From Enterobacter cloacae (GTDB lineage Bacteria; Pseudomonadota; Gammaproteobacteria; Enterobacterales; Enterobacteriaceae), in the NCBI GenBank assembly GCA_014169315.1, contig AP022133.1, positions 2,170,001 to 2,234,000 of the forward strand: 64,000 nt of DNA, written 5' to 3'. The first letter of the stretch is position 1, and each line of letters opens with the position of its first letter. The translations under genes were made by a program, and so were the position numbers. Below the pieces are notes generated by a model, which was not told where the DNA came from, did not search any database, and saw nothing but the letters and a program-made list of their open reading frames with translations. Shown one piece after another: positions 51,041 to 61,258 of the stretch.

Positions 51041-52027
51041 TTATTCCTCTTTGCCAAGGGCGATGCTAAGGCGTTCGAGCCAGCCTCCAAATGCGCTTTG
51101 GGTCAGCAGGTTTATCGCCCGTACAGCAGGGAGCCCTTCGTCCGTCAGCGGAGTAAACTGCGCGGCACTGAAACGGTCTGGTGAATGTGTCAATAACGCT
51201 ACAGCGGCGGAAAGCGCCAGAAGAGTCGGAGATTCATCTTCGCGGCTGTTTATCAGGATTTCACCCGTCAGATCGAGCAGCGCTGGCTCATGACAAAGCA
51301 CCGGCGTCAGCTCCTGAAGTGCAGGCTCTGGCTGCCAGCGGGAAAGGGAACCCAACTGATGAGCGTTGGCATAGCGCAGTTCAACAACAGGCAGAATAGA
51401 CACCCACGTGCGGGCATGGACGGGCAGCGTATGGGGCTGGATATGATGTCCCGGTAACCAGCGTACGGGGTGTCCGAGTAACGCCTGGAAGACGGCGACA
51501 ACGCGCGCCTGAAAACCGATAAAGCCGATGATCTGGTTAATAAGCACAATGTCATACGTTGTCAAACCTACCTCATCAAGCTGGTTCTGGGCTTTATCGT
51601 CGATGACGTCAGGTGAGCTGGCAAGCTGGCGGGCGTACTGAGTAATTTGCGCCAGGCGACGATTGCTTTCGCGTGAGGAATCGGGACCAGGAAGCGGGGT
51701 AAGCAGGGCGGCGTAATGGTTACATAGCCTCTGAACGCCGCAGACCTGGGCCACCGTTAATGCAGTGCTTAGCCTGTCGTAGGCGCTTAACGTATGCAGA
51801 CGGTTCACTGGGGTATCGCGCGGAAACAGCAGGTGGCATAAAGCTCTGGCAGGGGTAAGCCAGCCAGAACACGCGGCGACAATCTCTTCAGGCAGGGTTA
51901 AATCGAGCAAAAAACGGTCGTCGACATTAGCGGCTTCGGGCACCAGCGGCAGGACATCCGACTGTGAGCGATTTGACTGGGTTTCATGATACCAGTGACC
52001 TTTGCCGGAAAAACGGCGTTGTTCCAT
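51041..52027 (-). CDS. yciW: YciW, carboxymuconolactone-decarboxylase-like protein
   Basis: This 328-residue protein begins MEQRRFSGKGHWYHETQSNR and contains two AhpD/CMD-like helical halves (LSTALTVAQVCGVQRLCNHYAALL; YDIVLINQIIGFIGFQARVVAVFQALLGHPVRWLPG). It matches E. coli YciW, a putative peroxidase-like oxidoreductase whose gene is under CysB control and linked to cysteine/methionine metabolism. The usual AhpD CxxC pair is not obvious, so peroxidase activity is doubtful. It stands alone between rnb and fabI. Confidence 0.85.
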   Translation of the reverse strand: MEQRRFSGKGHWYHETQSNRSQSDVLPLVPEAANVDDRFLLDLTLPEEIVAACSGWLTPARALCHLLFPRDTPVNRLHTLSAYDRLSTALTVAQVCGVQRLCNHYAALLTPLPGPDSSRESNRRLAQITQYARQLASSPDVIDDKAQNQLDEVGLTTYDIVLINQIIGFIGFQARVVAVFQALLGHPVRWLPGHHIQPHTLPVHARTWVSILPVVELRYANAHQLGSLSRWQPEPALQELTPVLCHEPALLDLTGEILINSREDESPTLLALSAAVALLTHSPDRFSAAQFTPLTDEGLPAVRAINLLTQSAFGGWLERLSIALGKEE

Positions 52028-52148
52028 GTGCGTTCCTTGATCTCAAATGGCGATCAATATCCTGGCGTAAGGTGAGCAAGGGGAAAAATATTGTTAGGTG
52101 ATAACAAATAGCAGAACGGAATAACGAAGGGACGGCGGGGAAGGGAGA

Positions 52149-52174
52149 ACTCTCTTCCCTGACGGGAAGAGAGT
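52149..52174 (-). terminator. Hairpin after fabI
   Basis: ACTCTCTTCCC-TGAC-GGGAAGAGAGT is a perfect 11-bp stem 7 bp past the fabI stop; there is no long T run. Confidence 0.65.
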
Positions 52175-52180
52175 GACAGC

Positions 52181-52969
52181 TTATTTAATTTCCAGCTCGT
52201 TCATTGCAGCGATGTTGAAGCCGCCATCAACGTGAACCACTTCGCCGGAGATACCTGCGGAAAGGTCAGAGCACAGGAATGCTGCAGAGTTACCCACGTC
52301 TTCGATGGTAACGGTACGGCGAATCGGGGTAACCGCTTCGCAGTGTGCCAGCATTTTACGGAAATCTTTGATGCCGGAAGCCGCCAGGGTGCGGATTGGG
52401 CCAGCAGAGATACCGTTAACACGTACGCCTTCCGGACCCATTGCGTTCGCCATGTAGCGTACGTTCGCTTCCAGAGACGCTTTAGCCAGGCCCATAACGT
52501 TGTAGTTAGGGATTGCGCGCTCTGCGCCCAGGTAGGACAGGGTCAGCAGGGCAGCGCCTGGGTTCAGCATGGTGCGGCAAGATTTAGCCATCGCCACGAA
52601 GCTGTAAGAGCTGATGTCGTGCGCGATTTTGAAGCCTTCACGGGTTACCGCGTTCACATAGTCACCGTCCAGCTGATCGCCTGGAGCGAAGCCGATGGAG
52701 TGAACGAAGCCGTCGAATTTCGGCCATGCTTTTGCCAGTTCAGCAAACATGCCATCGATGCTTTCGTCTTGCGCAACGTCGCATTCCAGAACAATGCTGG
52801 AACCCAGCTGCGCGGCAAACTCTTCAACACGGCCTTTCAGCTTGTCGTTCTGGTAGGTGAACGCCAGCTCAGCGCCTTCGCGGTGCATAGCCTGTGCGAT
52901 GCCATATGCGATGGACAGTTTGCTGGCAACGCCGGTTACCAGAATGCGCTTACCGGAAAGAAAACCCAT
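52181..52969 (-). CDS. fabI: Enoyl-[acyl-carrier-protein] reductase (NADH)
   Basis: From ATG 52969 ([35 protein letters not shown]) it has 262 residues like E. coli FabI. The SDR-type active site has Tyr and Lys in [16 protein letters not shown], plus the triclosan-binding Gly in the SIGFAPG loop. It reduces trans-2-enoyl-ACP, the last step of each elongation cycle, and feeds acyl-ACP to RpfF as well. The frame upstream of the ATG covers the promoter. Confidence 0.97.
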   Translation of the reverse strand: MGFLSGKRILVTGVASKLSIAYGIAQAMHREGAELAFTYQNDKLKGRVEEFAAQLGSSIVLECDVAQDESIDGMFAELAKAWPKFDGFVHSIGFAPGDQLDGDYVNAVTREGFKIAHDISSYSFVAMAKSCRTMLNPGAALLTLSYLGAERAIPNYNVMGLAKASLEANVRYMANAMGPEGVRVNGISAGPIRTLAASGIKDFRKMLAHCEAVTPIRRTVTIEDVGNSAAFLCSDLSAGISGEVVHVDGGFNIAAMNELEIK

Positions 52970-53093
52970 AGCTTTGATCCTTATATTCATTGTTGTGGCG
53001 ATCGTCATCTCAATGGGACAATCGTCGTTAAAACGCGGCGATAATATCACGTGTCGCGTGCTTAGTTAATCCGACCACTCTTTTGACGCACGG

Positions 53094-53900
53094 TTAACGG
53101 TCTTTTCGCCATGCATCAGCGGTTAATGCTTCACCAAAATGTCCGGCAATCAGTCGTTTGGTGAGATCATGAAGCGGGGAGGCCATGACATCTGCGGTAC
53201 TTCCACGCTCGACAACTTCACCCTGATGCATGACCAGAACCTGGTCGCTGATGTGTTTCATCATGCCAAGATGTTGGGTGACGTAAATATAAGAGATCCC
53301 CTGTTTTTCCTGCAATTCCAGCATCAGGTTAATCAGCTGTGAACGCATCGACATATCCAGCGACGCAAGCGCCTCGTCGGCGATGATCACTTTCGGGCGC
53401 AGGATTAACGCGCGCGCCAGCCCCAGACGCTGCTTCTGGCCGGGAGCCAGCATATGCGGGTAGTAACTTTCGTGATCGGGCAGCAGCCCAACCATACGCA
53501 GGGTTTCAAATATCCGTTTACGACGTGCCTCAGGATCCAGGTTGGTATTCAGCCGCAGCGGAAAGTCCAGGATCTGCGAAATCCGCTGGCGTGGGTTGAG
53601 CGATGTCGATGGGTCCTGAAATATCATGCGGATACGCTGGCTGCGGAAAGAGTAATCTCCGAATGTCAGGGGATGGTCGTCAATCAGCACTTCGCCAGCG
53701 GTGGGTTCTACCATTCCCGCAAGCATTTTCGCCAGCGTGGATTTCCCCGAACCGTTCTCGCCGATGATTGCCAGGGTCTGTTTTTCGCGCAGCATAAAGC
53801 TCAGTGGTTTCACTGCTTCAACGGTCTGGCGGTGAAACAGCCCCGTACGGTAGCGAAAGGTCTTACTCAGGTTGCGGACTTCCAGCAAAGTTTCGACCAT
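53094..53900 (-). CDS. sapF: Sap ABC transporter ATP-binding protein SapF
   Basis: This 268-residue ATPase has Walker A IIGENGSGKSTLAKML, the signature APGQKQRLGLARALIL (a non-canonical start of the LSGGQ motif, as in SapF) and Walker B VIIADEALASLD. It is the fifth gene of sapABCDF, 1 bp downstream of sapD. The Sap system imports antimicrobial peptides in Salmonella and Haemophilus, while in E. coli SapBCDF exports putrescine; SapD/F also support K+ uptake by Trk. Confidence 0.96.
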   Translation of the reverse strand: MVETLLEVRNLSKTFRYRTGLFHRQTVEAVKPLSFMLREKQTLAIIGENGSGKSTLAKMLAGMVEPTAGEVLIDDHPLTFGDYSFRSQRIRMIFQDPSTSLNPRQRISQILDFPLRLNTNLDPEARRKRIFETLRMVGLLPDHESYYPHMLAPGQKQRLGLARALILRPKVIIADEALASLDMSMRSQLINLMLELQEKQGISYIYVTQHLGMMKHISDQVLVMHQGEVVERGSTADVMASPLHDLTKRLIAGHFGEALTADAWRKDR

Positions 53901-53901
53901 T

Positions 53902-54894
53902 TCACTCTCTCTCCATGTTCAGCGGGAAATGACAGGCGTAAAGATGATTTTTGGCACCTGTCAGACGCGGCGTCTCAATACATTTACGCTGAGCGTACGG
54001 ACAGCGTGGCCCCAGACGGCAGCCAATTGGCAGCGACTCCAGCAGCGGGATCGCGCCCGGTAGCGTGTTCAGGCGGCTTTTGTGTGGCATGGCACTGCCA
54101 AAATCCGGGATCGCACGGATCAACGCCTGCGTATAGGGGTGGTGCGGTGTGTTGACCAGGTCTTCACTGATGGCGGTTTCAACCGTCTGCCCGCAATACA
54201 TCACATCAATTTTATCTGCCCATTTGCTGAGCATCTGCAGGTCATGACTGATCAGCAAAATGGTGGTGTTATTGTTCTGGTTCAGACGTGAAAGCAGGCG
54301 GAAAATCTGCGCCTGTGTGGTCGGTTCCATCGCATTCGTTGGTTCATCAGCAATCAGCAAACGCGGCTGGTTAGCCAGCGCAATGGCAATCATCACCTTC
54401 TGACACTCACCGTCCGTCAGCTCGTAGGGGAAACTGCGCATCGCGTCTTTGTGATCTTTGATCCCGACGCGGTGAAGCAGCTCAATGGCGCGACGTTTGC
54501 GCCAGCCGAAACGCTGCCACCAGCGGCCTTTGTACGTCCAGCCGGGAATGTTCTGCATCAGCTGTTTGCCCACGCGCTCCGACGGGTCGAGACAGGATTG
54601 TGGCTCCTGGAAAATCATAGAGACGTTATGACCCACCAGCTTGCGGCGCTCGCGCGGAGAGAGGCGCTGCAGGTCGATATCATCAAAACGCATGCGGTCA
54701 GCGGTGACGCGCCAGTTGTCTTTCGCCACGCCGCAAATGGCTTTGGCGATCAGGCTCTTTCCTGATCCAGACTCGCCCACCAGACCGCGAATTTCGCCTT
54801 CTGCAAGGGTAATGCTGATGCGATCGACGGCCTTGACCCAGCCTTCACCGGTTTTGAATTCGATAGTGAGATTGCGGATATCAAGAAGTGGCAT
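53902..54894 (-). CDS. sapD: Sap ABC transporter ATP-binding protein SapD
   Basis: This 330-residue ATPase has Walker [17 protein letters not shown], Walker [17 protein letters not shown] and the C-terminal oligopeptide-transporter extension with the cysteine motif [18 protein letters not shown]. SapD stimulates TrkG/TrkH potassium uptake through ATP binding. It overlaps sapC by one base (TAATG). Confidence 0.97.
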   Translation of the reverse strand: MPLLDIRNLTIEFKTGEGWVKAVDRISITLAEGEIRGLVGESGSGKSLIAKAICGVAKDNWRVTADRMRFDDIDLQRLSPRERRKLVGHNVSMIFQEPQSCLDPSERVGKQLMQNIPGWTYKGRWWQRFGWRKRRAIELLHRVGIKDHKDAMRSFPYELTDGECQKVMIAIALANQPRLLIADEPTNAMEPTTQAQIFRLLSRLNQNNNTTILLISHDLQMLSKWADKIDVMYCGQTVETAISEDLVNTPHHPYTQALIRAIPDFGSAMPHKSRLNTLPGAIPLLESLPIGCRLGPRCPYAQRKCIETPRLTGAKNHLYACHFPLNMERE

Positions 54895-55784
54895 TATTGC
54901 ACCCCCGCATTAATTGCACGGCGAATACCGTCACCCAGCAGGTTGACAAGCAGCACGCTCACCATAATGGCTGCTCCCGGCAACATGACCGTCCACGGTG
55001 CAACGTAGATAAGCTCCAGTGCATCGCCGAGCATTGCGCCCCATTCAGGTGACGGCAGTTGTGCACCCAAATCGAGGAAACCGAGTGCGGCGATGTCCAG
55101 AATTGCCATCGACAGCGCCCGGGTGATCTCGGTGACCAGACCTGACGCGATATTCGGCAGCACGGCAAACCATAAAATATTGGACGTTGTCGCCCCGTCC
55201 AGACGGGCTGCGACAACATACTCTTTTTCCAGTTCGTCGTGCACCATGCTGTACACCGAGCGAACGATGCGGGGCAGGATGGCCAGCCAGACGGCGAACA
55301 TGGCATGCGTCAGGTGCGGCCCGGCGAAGGCCACAACAATAATGGCCAGCAGCAGAGACGGAATAGAGAGCAGGGTGTCCAGAATATGGTTCAGCACCGC
55401 CGAGCGCAGGCCATGTGTCGACCCGGCAAAAATGCCAAGCGCCAGACCACAAACCGTTGCCCCAAGCGTCACCACAAATGCGCCACCGACCGTCGGAGCT
55501 GCGCCGCTCAGCAGGCGGCTTAACACATCGCGGCCAAGATCGTCGGTTCCCAGGAAGAAGGAGACTTCACCGTAGCGCGACCACGACGGAGGCAACAGCT
55601 GATAGCCGAGGAACTGCTGATCAATACCATACGGTGCAAACCACGAGCCAAAGATGCAAAGCACAACCAGACCCGCACAGCCATACAGGCCGATCATTGC
55701 CGTGGTGTCACCATAGAATTTACGCCACACTGTACGTAACGCACCAGGCGTGCGTTTTTCGCTGTATACGCTATCGTAGGGCAT
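54894..55784 (-). CDS. sapC: Sap ABC transporter permease SapC
   Basis: This 296-residue DppC-type permease has about six helices: an N-terminal anchor [21 protein letters not shown], the [19 protein letters not shown] start motif, and the EAA loop ([23 protein letters not shown]). It overlaps sapB by 14 bp. Confidence 0.97.
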   Translation of the reverse strand: MPYDSVYSEKRTPGALRTVWRKFYGDTTAMIGLYGCAGLVVLCIFGSWFAPYGIDQQFLGYQLLPPSWSRYGEVSFFLGTDDLGRDVLSRLLSGAAPTVGGAFVVTLGATVCGLALGIFAGSTHGLRSAVLNHILDTLLSIPSLLLAIIVVAFAGPHLTHAMFAVWLAILPRIVRSVYSMVHDELEKEYVVAARLDGATTSNILWFAVLPNIASGLVTEITRALSMAILDIAALGFLDLGAQLPSPEWGAMLGDALELIYVAPWTVMLPGAAIMVSVLLVNLLGDGIRRAINAGVQ

Positions 55785-56736
55785 ACCATTCCTTATGCTT
55801 CAACGGGTTAGCCATTGCACCCAAAATATCGGAAATCACGTTAACAATAATAACCAGTGAGCCGATCACCATCACGCCCGCAGAGAGGGCGGCGTAATCC
55901 TGCTGGCGGATGGCGTTAATCATCCAGCGTCCCAGGCCTGGCCAGCTAAAGACCATCTCGGTGATCATCGCCAGGGTCAGCATGGTTGAGAACTGTAGCC
56001 CCAGGCGTGGGATAACGGGTGGCAACGCATTGTGCAGCACATGGCGGCGCAAAATGGTCAGACGCGATAACCCGCGCGTGGCGGCGGCTTTGACGTAGTT
56101 TTGATCGAACACCTCAATGGTGCTGATCCGCATCAGGCGGATCACTTCGGTTGTCGGGGCCACAGCCAGCGTCAGCACGGGCAATACCATATGACGCAGG
56201 GCGCTGACGATCATTTCATGACGCCAGACGGAATCAGACAGCCACGCGTCAACAATCGCAAACCCGGTCACCGTTTTTACTGTATAAAGCAGGTCAAAAC
56301 GGCCAGAAACCGGCAGCCAGCCCATCGTCAGTGAGAAGAAAAGCGTCAGCAGCAGCGCCAGCCAGAAGATCGGGATTGAGAAGCCGAGCAGAGCGAGGGC
56401 GCTGATGAATTTATCCTGCCATTTGTTGCGATAAATCCCCGCCAGCATCCCCACCGGAATGCCCACCATCAGCGCAAAGCCGAAAGCCAGAATGCACAGT
56501 TCCATCGTGGCCGGGAACACCACTTTCAGCTGCTCTGAAATAAGCTGACCGTTGATACTGGATACGCCAAAATCCCAGTGCAGCAGGCCGTTAAACCAGA
56601 ACAGCCACGCGTCCCACAGCGACGAGCCATGAAGCGGGGCGTGTGGGGTGAAATAGCTCAGACTAAAGCCGACAAATGTCAGGAAAAAGAGCGTCACCAG
56701 CAGCAGCAAGAGTCGACGCAAGGTAAAAATAATCAT
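55771..56736 (-). CDS. sapB: Sap ABC transporter permease SapB
   Basis: This 321-residue DppB-type permease starts [29 protein letters not shown] and has the EAA loop [29 protein letters not shown]. It pairs with SapC in the membrane and overlaps the sapA stop (ATGA). Confidence 0.97.
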   Translation of the reverse strand: MIIFTLRRLLLLLVTLFFLTFVGFSLSYFTPHAPLHGSSLWDAWLFWFNGLLHWDFGVSSINGQLISEQLKVVFPATMELCILAFGFALMVGIPVGMLAGIYRNKWQDKFISALALLGFSIPIFWLALLLTLFFSLTMGWLPVSGRFDLLYTVKTVTGFAIVDAWLSDSVWRHEMIVSALRHMVLPVLTLAVAPTTEVIRLMRISTIEVFDQNYVKAAATRGLSRLTILRRHVLHNALPPVIPRLGLQFSTMLTLAMITEMVFSWPGLGRWMINAIRQQDYAALSAGVMVIGSLVIIVNVISDILGAMANPLKHKEWYALR

Positions 56737-58373
56737 GGTTTTTTCACCTCTTGTTCTTTTTCGCGAGAGACGCCCGCGAAGGAGGCGTTACCAAACGGAC
56801 TCAGTACCAGCCCTTTAATATCGTAACGATAGGCCTGGAGACGCAGGGAAGAGGCGAGTGGTAGCACAGGCAGTTCACGGGCGAGAATGTTTTGCGCTTC
56901 GTCATAGGCGTCGATGCGTGAGGCAAGCTGTTGCGACGCGAGCGCTTTTTGCAGTACGGCGTCAAACTCGCGGTTACACCAGTGAGCATAGTTTGTTTGC
57001 GAGTTAATAGCTGCACAGCTCAACAGCGGACGGAAGAAGCTGTCCGGGTCATTACTGTCGGTGGCCCAGCCCGTTAACGTCAGGTCATGATTCATATCCA
57101 TCAGGCGCGCCTCCTGGAAACGACCCTCGACCGGTACGATGACCACTTTGACGCCGACTTGCGCCATATCGGCCTGCAGCAGCTCGGCAGTTTTGAGTGG
57201 GCTTGGGTTCCACGCCTGTGAACTGGTCGGTACCCACAGCTGGAGCGTCAGGTTTTCTGCGCCCAGTGCTTTAAGCTGTTCGCGCGCTTTCGCCGGATTG
57301 TATTCAGTAATTTTAGCTTCACCGTCATACGCCCAGGAGGCGCGCGGTAAAATAGAGGCAGCCGTTTCAGCCGTACCATAATAGATAGACTGCATCAGTC
57401 GCTGGTTGTTAATGGCCAGGGCCAGTGCATGACGCACGGCAGGGTTATTCAGCGGTGGTTTATCGGTATTAAACGCCAGATATGCGATGTTCATGCCGGG
57501 ACGTAACGTCAGACGCAGGCGTGGATCGTCGCGCAGAATGGTCAACTGGCTGGCAGCCGGCCAGGCGAGTACGTCGCATTCGCCGGTCAGCAGTTTCGAA
57601 AGACGCCCCGTTCCGCCGGAACCGAGATCAACCACCACCTGTGGCATCAGCGGGGTGCCGCGCCAGAAATGTTCATGGCGCTGCAGGCGAATATATTGCC
57701 CGGAGCGGTATTCGGCCACCTGGAACGGACCTGTACCGACAGGCTGACGATCAAGTAACTCCTGACGATCGTTTTTGGTCAACTGAGCCGCGTATTCGGC
57801 AGACATGACGGATGCATAGTGTGTAGCCAGATGCCACAGGAAAGAGGCATCCGGGCGCGCCAGGGTAAACTCAACCGTCCGGTTATCCAGCTTGCGTACG
57901 CTTTTAACGGTGTCGGCAAACTGCAGACTGTCAAAATAAGGGAAGCTTCCCCCGTTAACGTTATGCCACGGATGGTTACGGTTAAAGATACGCTGGAAGG
58001 TAAAGACCACATCATCTGCGTTTAGCTTGCGCGTAGGGGTAAACCACGGCGTGTGCTGGAAAGCGACATCATCGCGAAGGCGAAAACGGTAAGTCGCGCC
58101 GTTATCCAGCACTTCCCAGCTTTCGGCAAGCTCAGGAACCAGACGATAGGTATACGGGTCAACATCAAGCAGACGATCGTAAAGCTGGGCGGCGAGTGTA
58201 TCAACAATCAGCCCGCTTCCCGCTTTTTGCGGGTTAAAGGTATCAACCTGGCCGCTGACGCAATAGACGAAGCCGCTATCGCGAATATCAGGAAGCGCAG
58301 CCCGCTCGGGCGCAGCAAAGGCCATGTTACTGAACAGGCCAAGTGCAAACAGGGACGATAAAACCAGACGCAT
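56733..58373 (-). CDS. sapA: Periplasmic solute-binding protein SapA
   Basis: This 546-residue peptide-binding (SBP family 5) protein has the signal peptide [20 protein letters not shown], cleaved before APERAALPD. Family motifs include [28 protein letters not shown] and [26 protein letters not shown]. It binds antimicrobial peptides or haem in other species. It is first in sapABCDF. The 88-bp gap to pspF on the same strand holds its promoter; the puu genes found between these loci in E. coli are absent. Confidence 0.96.
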   Translation of the reverse strand: MRLVLSSLFALGLFSNMAFAAPERAALPDIRDSGFVYCVSGQVDTFNPQKAGSGLIVDTLAAQLYDRLLDVDPYTYRLVPELAESWEVLDNGATYRFRLRDDVAFQHTPWFTPTRKLNADDVVFTFQRIFNRNHPWHNVNGGSFPYFDSLQFADTVKSVRKLDNRTVEFTLARPDASFLWHLATHYASVMSAEYAAQLTKNDRQELLDRQPVGTGPFQVAEYRSGQYIRLQRHEHFWRGTPLMPQVVVDLGSGGTGRLSKLLTGECDVLAWPAASQLTILRDDPRLRLTLRPGMNIAYLAFNTDKPPLNNPAVRHALALAINNQRLMQSIYYGTAETAASILPRASWAYDGEAKITEYNPAKAREQLKALGAENLTLQLWVPTSSQAWNPSPLKTAELLQADMAQVGVKVVIVPVEGRFQEARLMDMNHDLTLTGWATDSNDPDSFFRPLLSCAAINSQTNYAHWCNREFDAVLQKALASQQLASRIDAYDEAQNILARELPVLPLASSLRLQAYRYDIKGLVLSPFGNASFAGVSREKEQEVKKP

Positions 58374-58461
58374 AATTTTTAAGGTTTTTAGATTCGATCT
58401 GCAAAGTGTATCGCACTTACGCCTGCTTCGTAAAAATGTCTGCGGGTAAGTGCTGATATTG

Positions 58462-59439
58462 TCAGCGCATTTGATGCTTTTTGAGCAATGCCCTTAATTG
58501 ATGGTAGGTCAGGCCCAGCAGTTCAGCCGCTCGTTTCTGGTTATATTTCGCCTGCTTCAGGCTCTGCTCAAGCAGCTGTTGTTCCTGTTCGTGCTGGAAC
58601 TGCCGTAAATCGAGCGGTAACGCGGGGGCGTCGCCAGGTGTTGCTGTTGCTGACATCGGCTGAACATTGCGCTGGAAAGGGTCGAGAATAATGTTGTCCA
58701 GCTCCATTTCGCTGTTACCGTGACGGTAGACCGAACGCTCGACCACGTTTTTCAGTTCACGAATGTTCCCCGGCCAGTGGTAAGCAAGCAGCGTCTCCTG
58801 AGCATAGTCGCTGAACCCGGGAAAGAGCGGAAGGCCGAGTTCGCGACACATCTGAATCGCAAACTGTTCTGCCAGCAACATGATGTCGCTGCGTCGTTCG
58901 CGCAACGGTGGAAGCTGGACAACGTCAAACGCCAGGCGGTCGAGCAGGTCGGCGCGGAATTTATCTTCAGCGACCATTTCCGGCAGATTGGCATTGGTAG
59001 CGCAGACCAGACGAACGTTAACCTGCAGCGGCTGGCTACCGCCGACGCGTTCCAGCTCACCATACTCAATCACGCGCAGCAGTTTTTCCTGCACCAGCAT
59101 GGGCGCAGTTGCCAGCTCATCCAGGAACAAGGTGCCGCCGTCTGCGCGTTCGAAACGGCCCGGGTGGCGTTTCTGTGCCCCGGTAAAAGCTCCGGCTTCA
59201 TGGCCGAAGAGTTCGGTATCCAGCAGGTTTTCATTCAGCGCCGCGCAGTTAAGCGAAATGAAGGGCCCGTCCCAGCGTCCGGATAAATAGTGAAGACGGT
59301 TGGCAATTAATTCCTTACCGGTACCGCGCTCACCGATGATCAGCACTGGTTTATTAAGCGGGGCGAGGCGGGAAACCTGTTCCAGCACTTCGAGAAAACT
59401 GTTTGCCTCGCCGAGTAAATTGTCTTTGTATCCAGCCAT
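58462..59439 (-). CDS. pspF: PspF, sigma-54 activator of the psp operon
   Basis: From ATG 59439 (MAGYKDNLLGEANSFLEVLEQVSRLAPLNKP) it has 325 residues: an AAA+ domain with Walker A GERGTGKELIANRL, the sigma-54-contacting GAFTGAQKRHPG loop and Walker B GGTLFLDEL. A C-terminal Fis-type HTH (NQKRAAELLGLTYHQLRALLKKHQ) follows. There is no N-terminal receiver domain: PspA inhibits it directly. It is divergent from pspA. Confidence 0.96.
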   Translation of the reverse strand: MAGYKDNLLGEANSFLEVLEQVSRLAPLNKPVLIIGERGTGKELIANRLHYLSGRWDGPFISLNCAALNENLLDTELFGHEAGAFTGAQKRHPGRFERADGGTLFLDELATAPMLVQEKLLRVIEYGELERVGGSQPLQVNVRLVCATNANLPEMVAEDKFRADLLDRLAFDVVQLPPLRERRSDIMLLAEQFAIQMCRELGLPLFPGFSDYAQETLLAYHWPGNIRELKNVVERSVYRHGNSEMELDNIILDPFQRNVQPMSATATPGDAPALPLDLRQFQHEQEQQLLEQSLKQAKYNQKRAAELLGLTYHQLRALLKKHQMR

Positions 59440-59465
59440 GATGAAATTCACCACTCATTAGCGAT

Positions 59466-59555
59466 ATTCACCAGGTGAATGTAGTGTGGTGGCGATGAAA
59501 AATCAACCATAATCATAAAAAACAATAAGATAAAAAGTTGGCATGCAAATTGTAT
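59466..59555 (+). promoter_or_regulatory. psp sigma-54 promoter and PspF site
   Basis: TTGGCATGCAAATTGT (59538-59553) has the sigma-54 GG (-24) and GT (-12, instead of GC) spaced as in the E. coli pspA promoter. About 70 bp upstream, ATTCACCAGGTGAAT (59466-59480) is a perfect palindrome suitable for PspF dimers and overlaps the pspF promoter area, enabling autorepression. The intervening AT-rich stretch could hold the IHF site. Confidence 0.85.
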
Positions 59556-59605
59556 TATCTGTTCAGCAGGGCATTGCCCGATAACAGAAATGTGAGGATT
59601 GAATT

Positions 59606-60274
59606 ATGGGTATTTTTTCTCGTTTTGCCGACATCGTGAACGCCAACATCAACTCACTGCTTGAGAAAGCGGAAGATCCGCAGAAGCTGGTACGTCTGAT
59701 GATTCAGGAAATGGAAGATACGCTGGTTGAAGTGCGTTCAACCTCCGCCCGTGCGCTGGCTGAGAAAAAACAGTTAACGCGCCGCATTGAGCAGGCCACC
59801 ACCCAGCTTAACGAGTGGCAGGAAAAGGCCGAACTGGCGCTGCGTAAAGATAAAGAAGACCTGGCTCGCGCTGCACTGATTGAAAAACAGAAGCTTGCGG
59901 ATATGGTCGCCGCGCTGGAACATGAAGTGACGCTGGTGGATGATACGCTGACGCGGATGAAGAAAGAGATTGGCGAGCTTGAGAACAAGCTGAATGAAAC
60001 CCGTGCACGCCAACAGGCACTGGCACTTCGCCACCAGGCTGCCAGTTCCTCCCGCGATGTTCGCCGTCAGCTGGACAGCGGCAAGCTGGATGAAGCAATG
60101 GCGCGTTTTGAATCATTTGAACGCCGTATCGACCAGATGGAAGCGGAAGCAGAAAGCCACAGTATTGGTAAGCAAAAATCGCTGGATCAGCAGTTTGCCG
60201 ACCTGAAAGCTGACGACGAAATCAGCGAGCAACTGGCGGCACTGAAAGCCAAAATGAAACAAGACAACCAATAA
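59606..60274 (+). CDS. pspA: Phage shock protein A
   Basis: This 222-residue PspA/IM30 protein is almost entirely coiled coil, with the amphipathic N-terminal helix [38 protein letters not shown]. It binds damaged inner membrane as an oligomer and inhibits PspF in unstressed cells. It has AGGATTG as ribosome site and leads pspABCD under the sigma-54 promoter. Confidence 0.98.
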   Translation: MGIFSRFADIVNANINSLLEKAEDPQKLVRLMIQEMEDTLVEVRSTSARALAEKKQLTRRIEQATTQLNEWQEKAELALRKDKEDLARAALIEKQKLADMVAALEHEVTLVDDTLTRMKKEIGELENKLNETRARQQALALRHQAASSSRDVRRQLDSGKLDEAMARFESFERRIDQMEAEAESHSIGKQKSLDQQFADLKADDEISEQLAALKAKMKQDNQ

Positions 60275-60328
60275 TAATTCGTGCGGCACCCGAGTGTGCC
60301 GCCACACATGGTAAGACAAGGAGTACAC

Positions 60329-60553
60329 ATGAGCGCGCTTTTTCTGGCTATTCCCCTGACCATTTTCGTGCTGTTTGTTCTGCCGATTTGGTTATGGCTG
60401 CACTACAGCAACCGTTCTTCACGCGGCGACCTTTCCCAGAGTGAGCAACAACGTCTGGTGCAGTTGTCCGATCAGGCGAATAAGATGCGCGACCGTATTC
60501 AGGCGCTGGAAGCAATCCTGGATGCGGAACACCCGAACTGGAGGGATCGTTAA
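60329..60553 (+). CDS. pspB: Phage shock protein B
   Basis: From ATG 60329, with AAGGAGTAC upstream, the protein has 74 residues: one membrane helix (LFLAIPLTIFVLFVLPIWLWLHY) and a leucine-zipper-like cytoplasmic coil (SEQQRLVQLSDQANKMRDRIQALEAIL). PspB and PspC sense membrane stress and draw PspA from PspF. It overlaps pspC by one base. Confidence 0.96.
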   Translation: MSALFLAIPLTIFVLFVLPIWLWLHYSNRSSRGDLSQSEQQRLVQLSDQANKMRDRIQALEAILDAEHPNWRDR

Positions 60554-60912
60554 TGTCTGGACTGAACCTGAATAAGAAACTGTGGCGGATCCCTCAGCTT
60601 GGCATGATTCGCGGTGTTTGCGCCGGGCTGGCGCATTATCTCGACGTCCCGGTGAAACTGGTGCGGGTGGTCGCGGTGTTATCCATTTTCTTTGGTCTGG
60701 GGTTCATCACCCTGGTGGCGTACATCATTCTGGCGTTTGTGCTCGACCCGATGCCGGAAGGGGAGCTGGCGGCTGAAGGTGCGCCAACCAGTAATGACAT
60801 TCTGAATGAAGTGGACGCTGAACTGGCCGCAGGCGAGAAGCGTTTACGTGAAATGGAACGTTATGTCACGTCAGATACCTTTACGCTGAGAAGCCGTTTT
60901 CGTCAGCTTTAA
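60553..60912 (+). CDS. pspC: Phage shock protein C
   Basis: This 119-residue protein has a PspC domain (KLWRIPQLGMIRGVCAGLAHYLDVPVKLVRVVAVLSIFFGLGFITLVAYIILAFVLDPMPEG) with a helical membrane hairpin or segment and a C-terminal coil. It partners with PspB in relaying secretin stress. Confidence 0.97.
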   Translation: MSGLNLNKKLWRIPQLGMIRGVCAGLAHYLDVPVKLVRVVAVLSIFFGLGFITLVAYIILAFVLDPMPEGELAAEGAPTSNDILNEVDAELAAGEKRLREMERYVTSDTFTLRSRFRQL

Positions 60913-60924
60913 GAGAGAGCATTA

Positions 60925-61143
60925 ATGAATCGAAACTGGCAACAGGCTGGTCAGAAGATAAAACCCGGCCTGAAAATCGCAGGTAAACTGGTTCTGCTGA
61001 CGGCATTACGTTTCGGCCCGGCAGGTGTGGCGGGCTGGGCGGTCAAATCTGTTGCCCGCAAACCGGTCAGAATGTTGCTGGCGGTAGCGCTGGAGCCGCT
61101 GTTGAGAACGCTGGCCGGACGCCTCTCGGGAAAACTGAAATAA
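60925..61143 (+). CDS. pspD: Phage shock protein D
   Basis: This 72-residue protein ([20 protein letters not shown], then [42 protein letters not shown]) is basic and partly membrane-associated, like E. coli PspD. It closes the operon here; pspE, next in E. coli, is not present. Confidence 0.93.
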   Translation: MNRNWQQAGQKIKPGLKIAGKLVLLTALRFGPAGVAGWAVKSVARKPVRMLLAVALEPLLRTLAGRLSGKLK

Positions 61144-61258
61144 CGTTCATACGGTACGCTGATGCGCGTGCCGTTTTGCTGCAAGGTTTTATTCCTTTCA
61201 TGTTGCCCCCATATCATATTTTTAAGAATACAAACGCCTTCAGGCAAAAAGGACGGCG

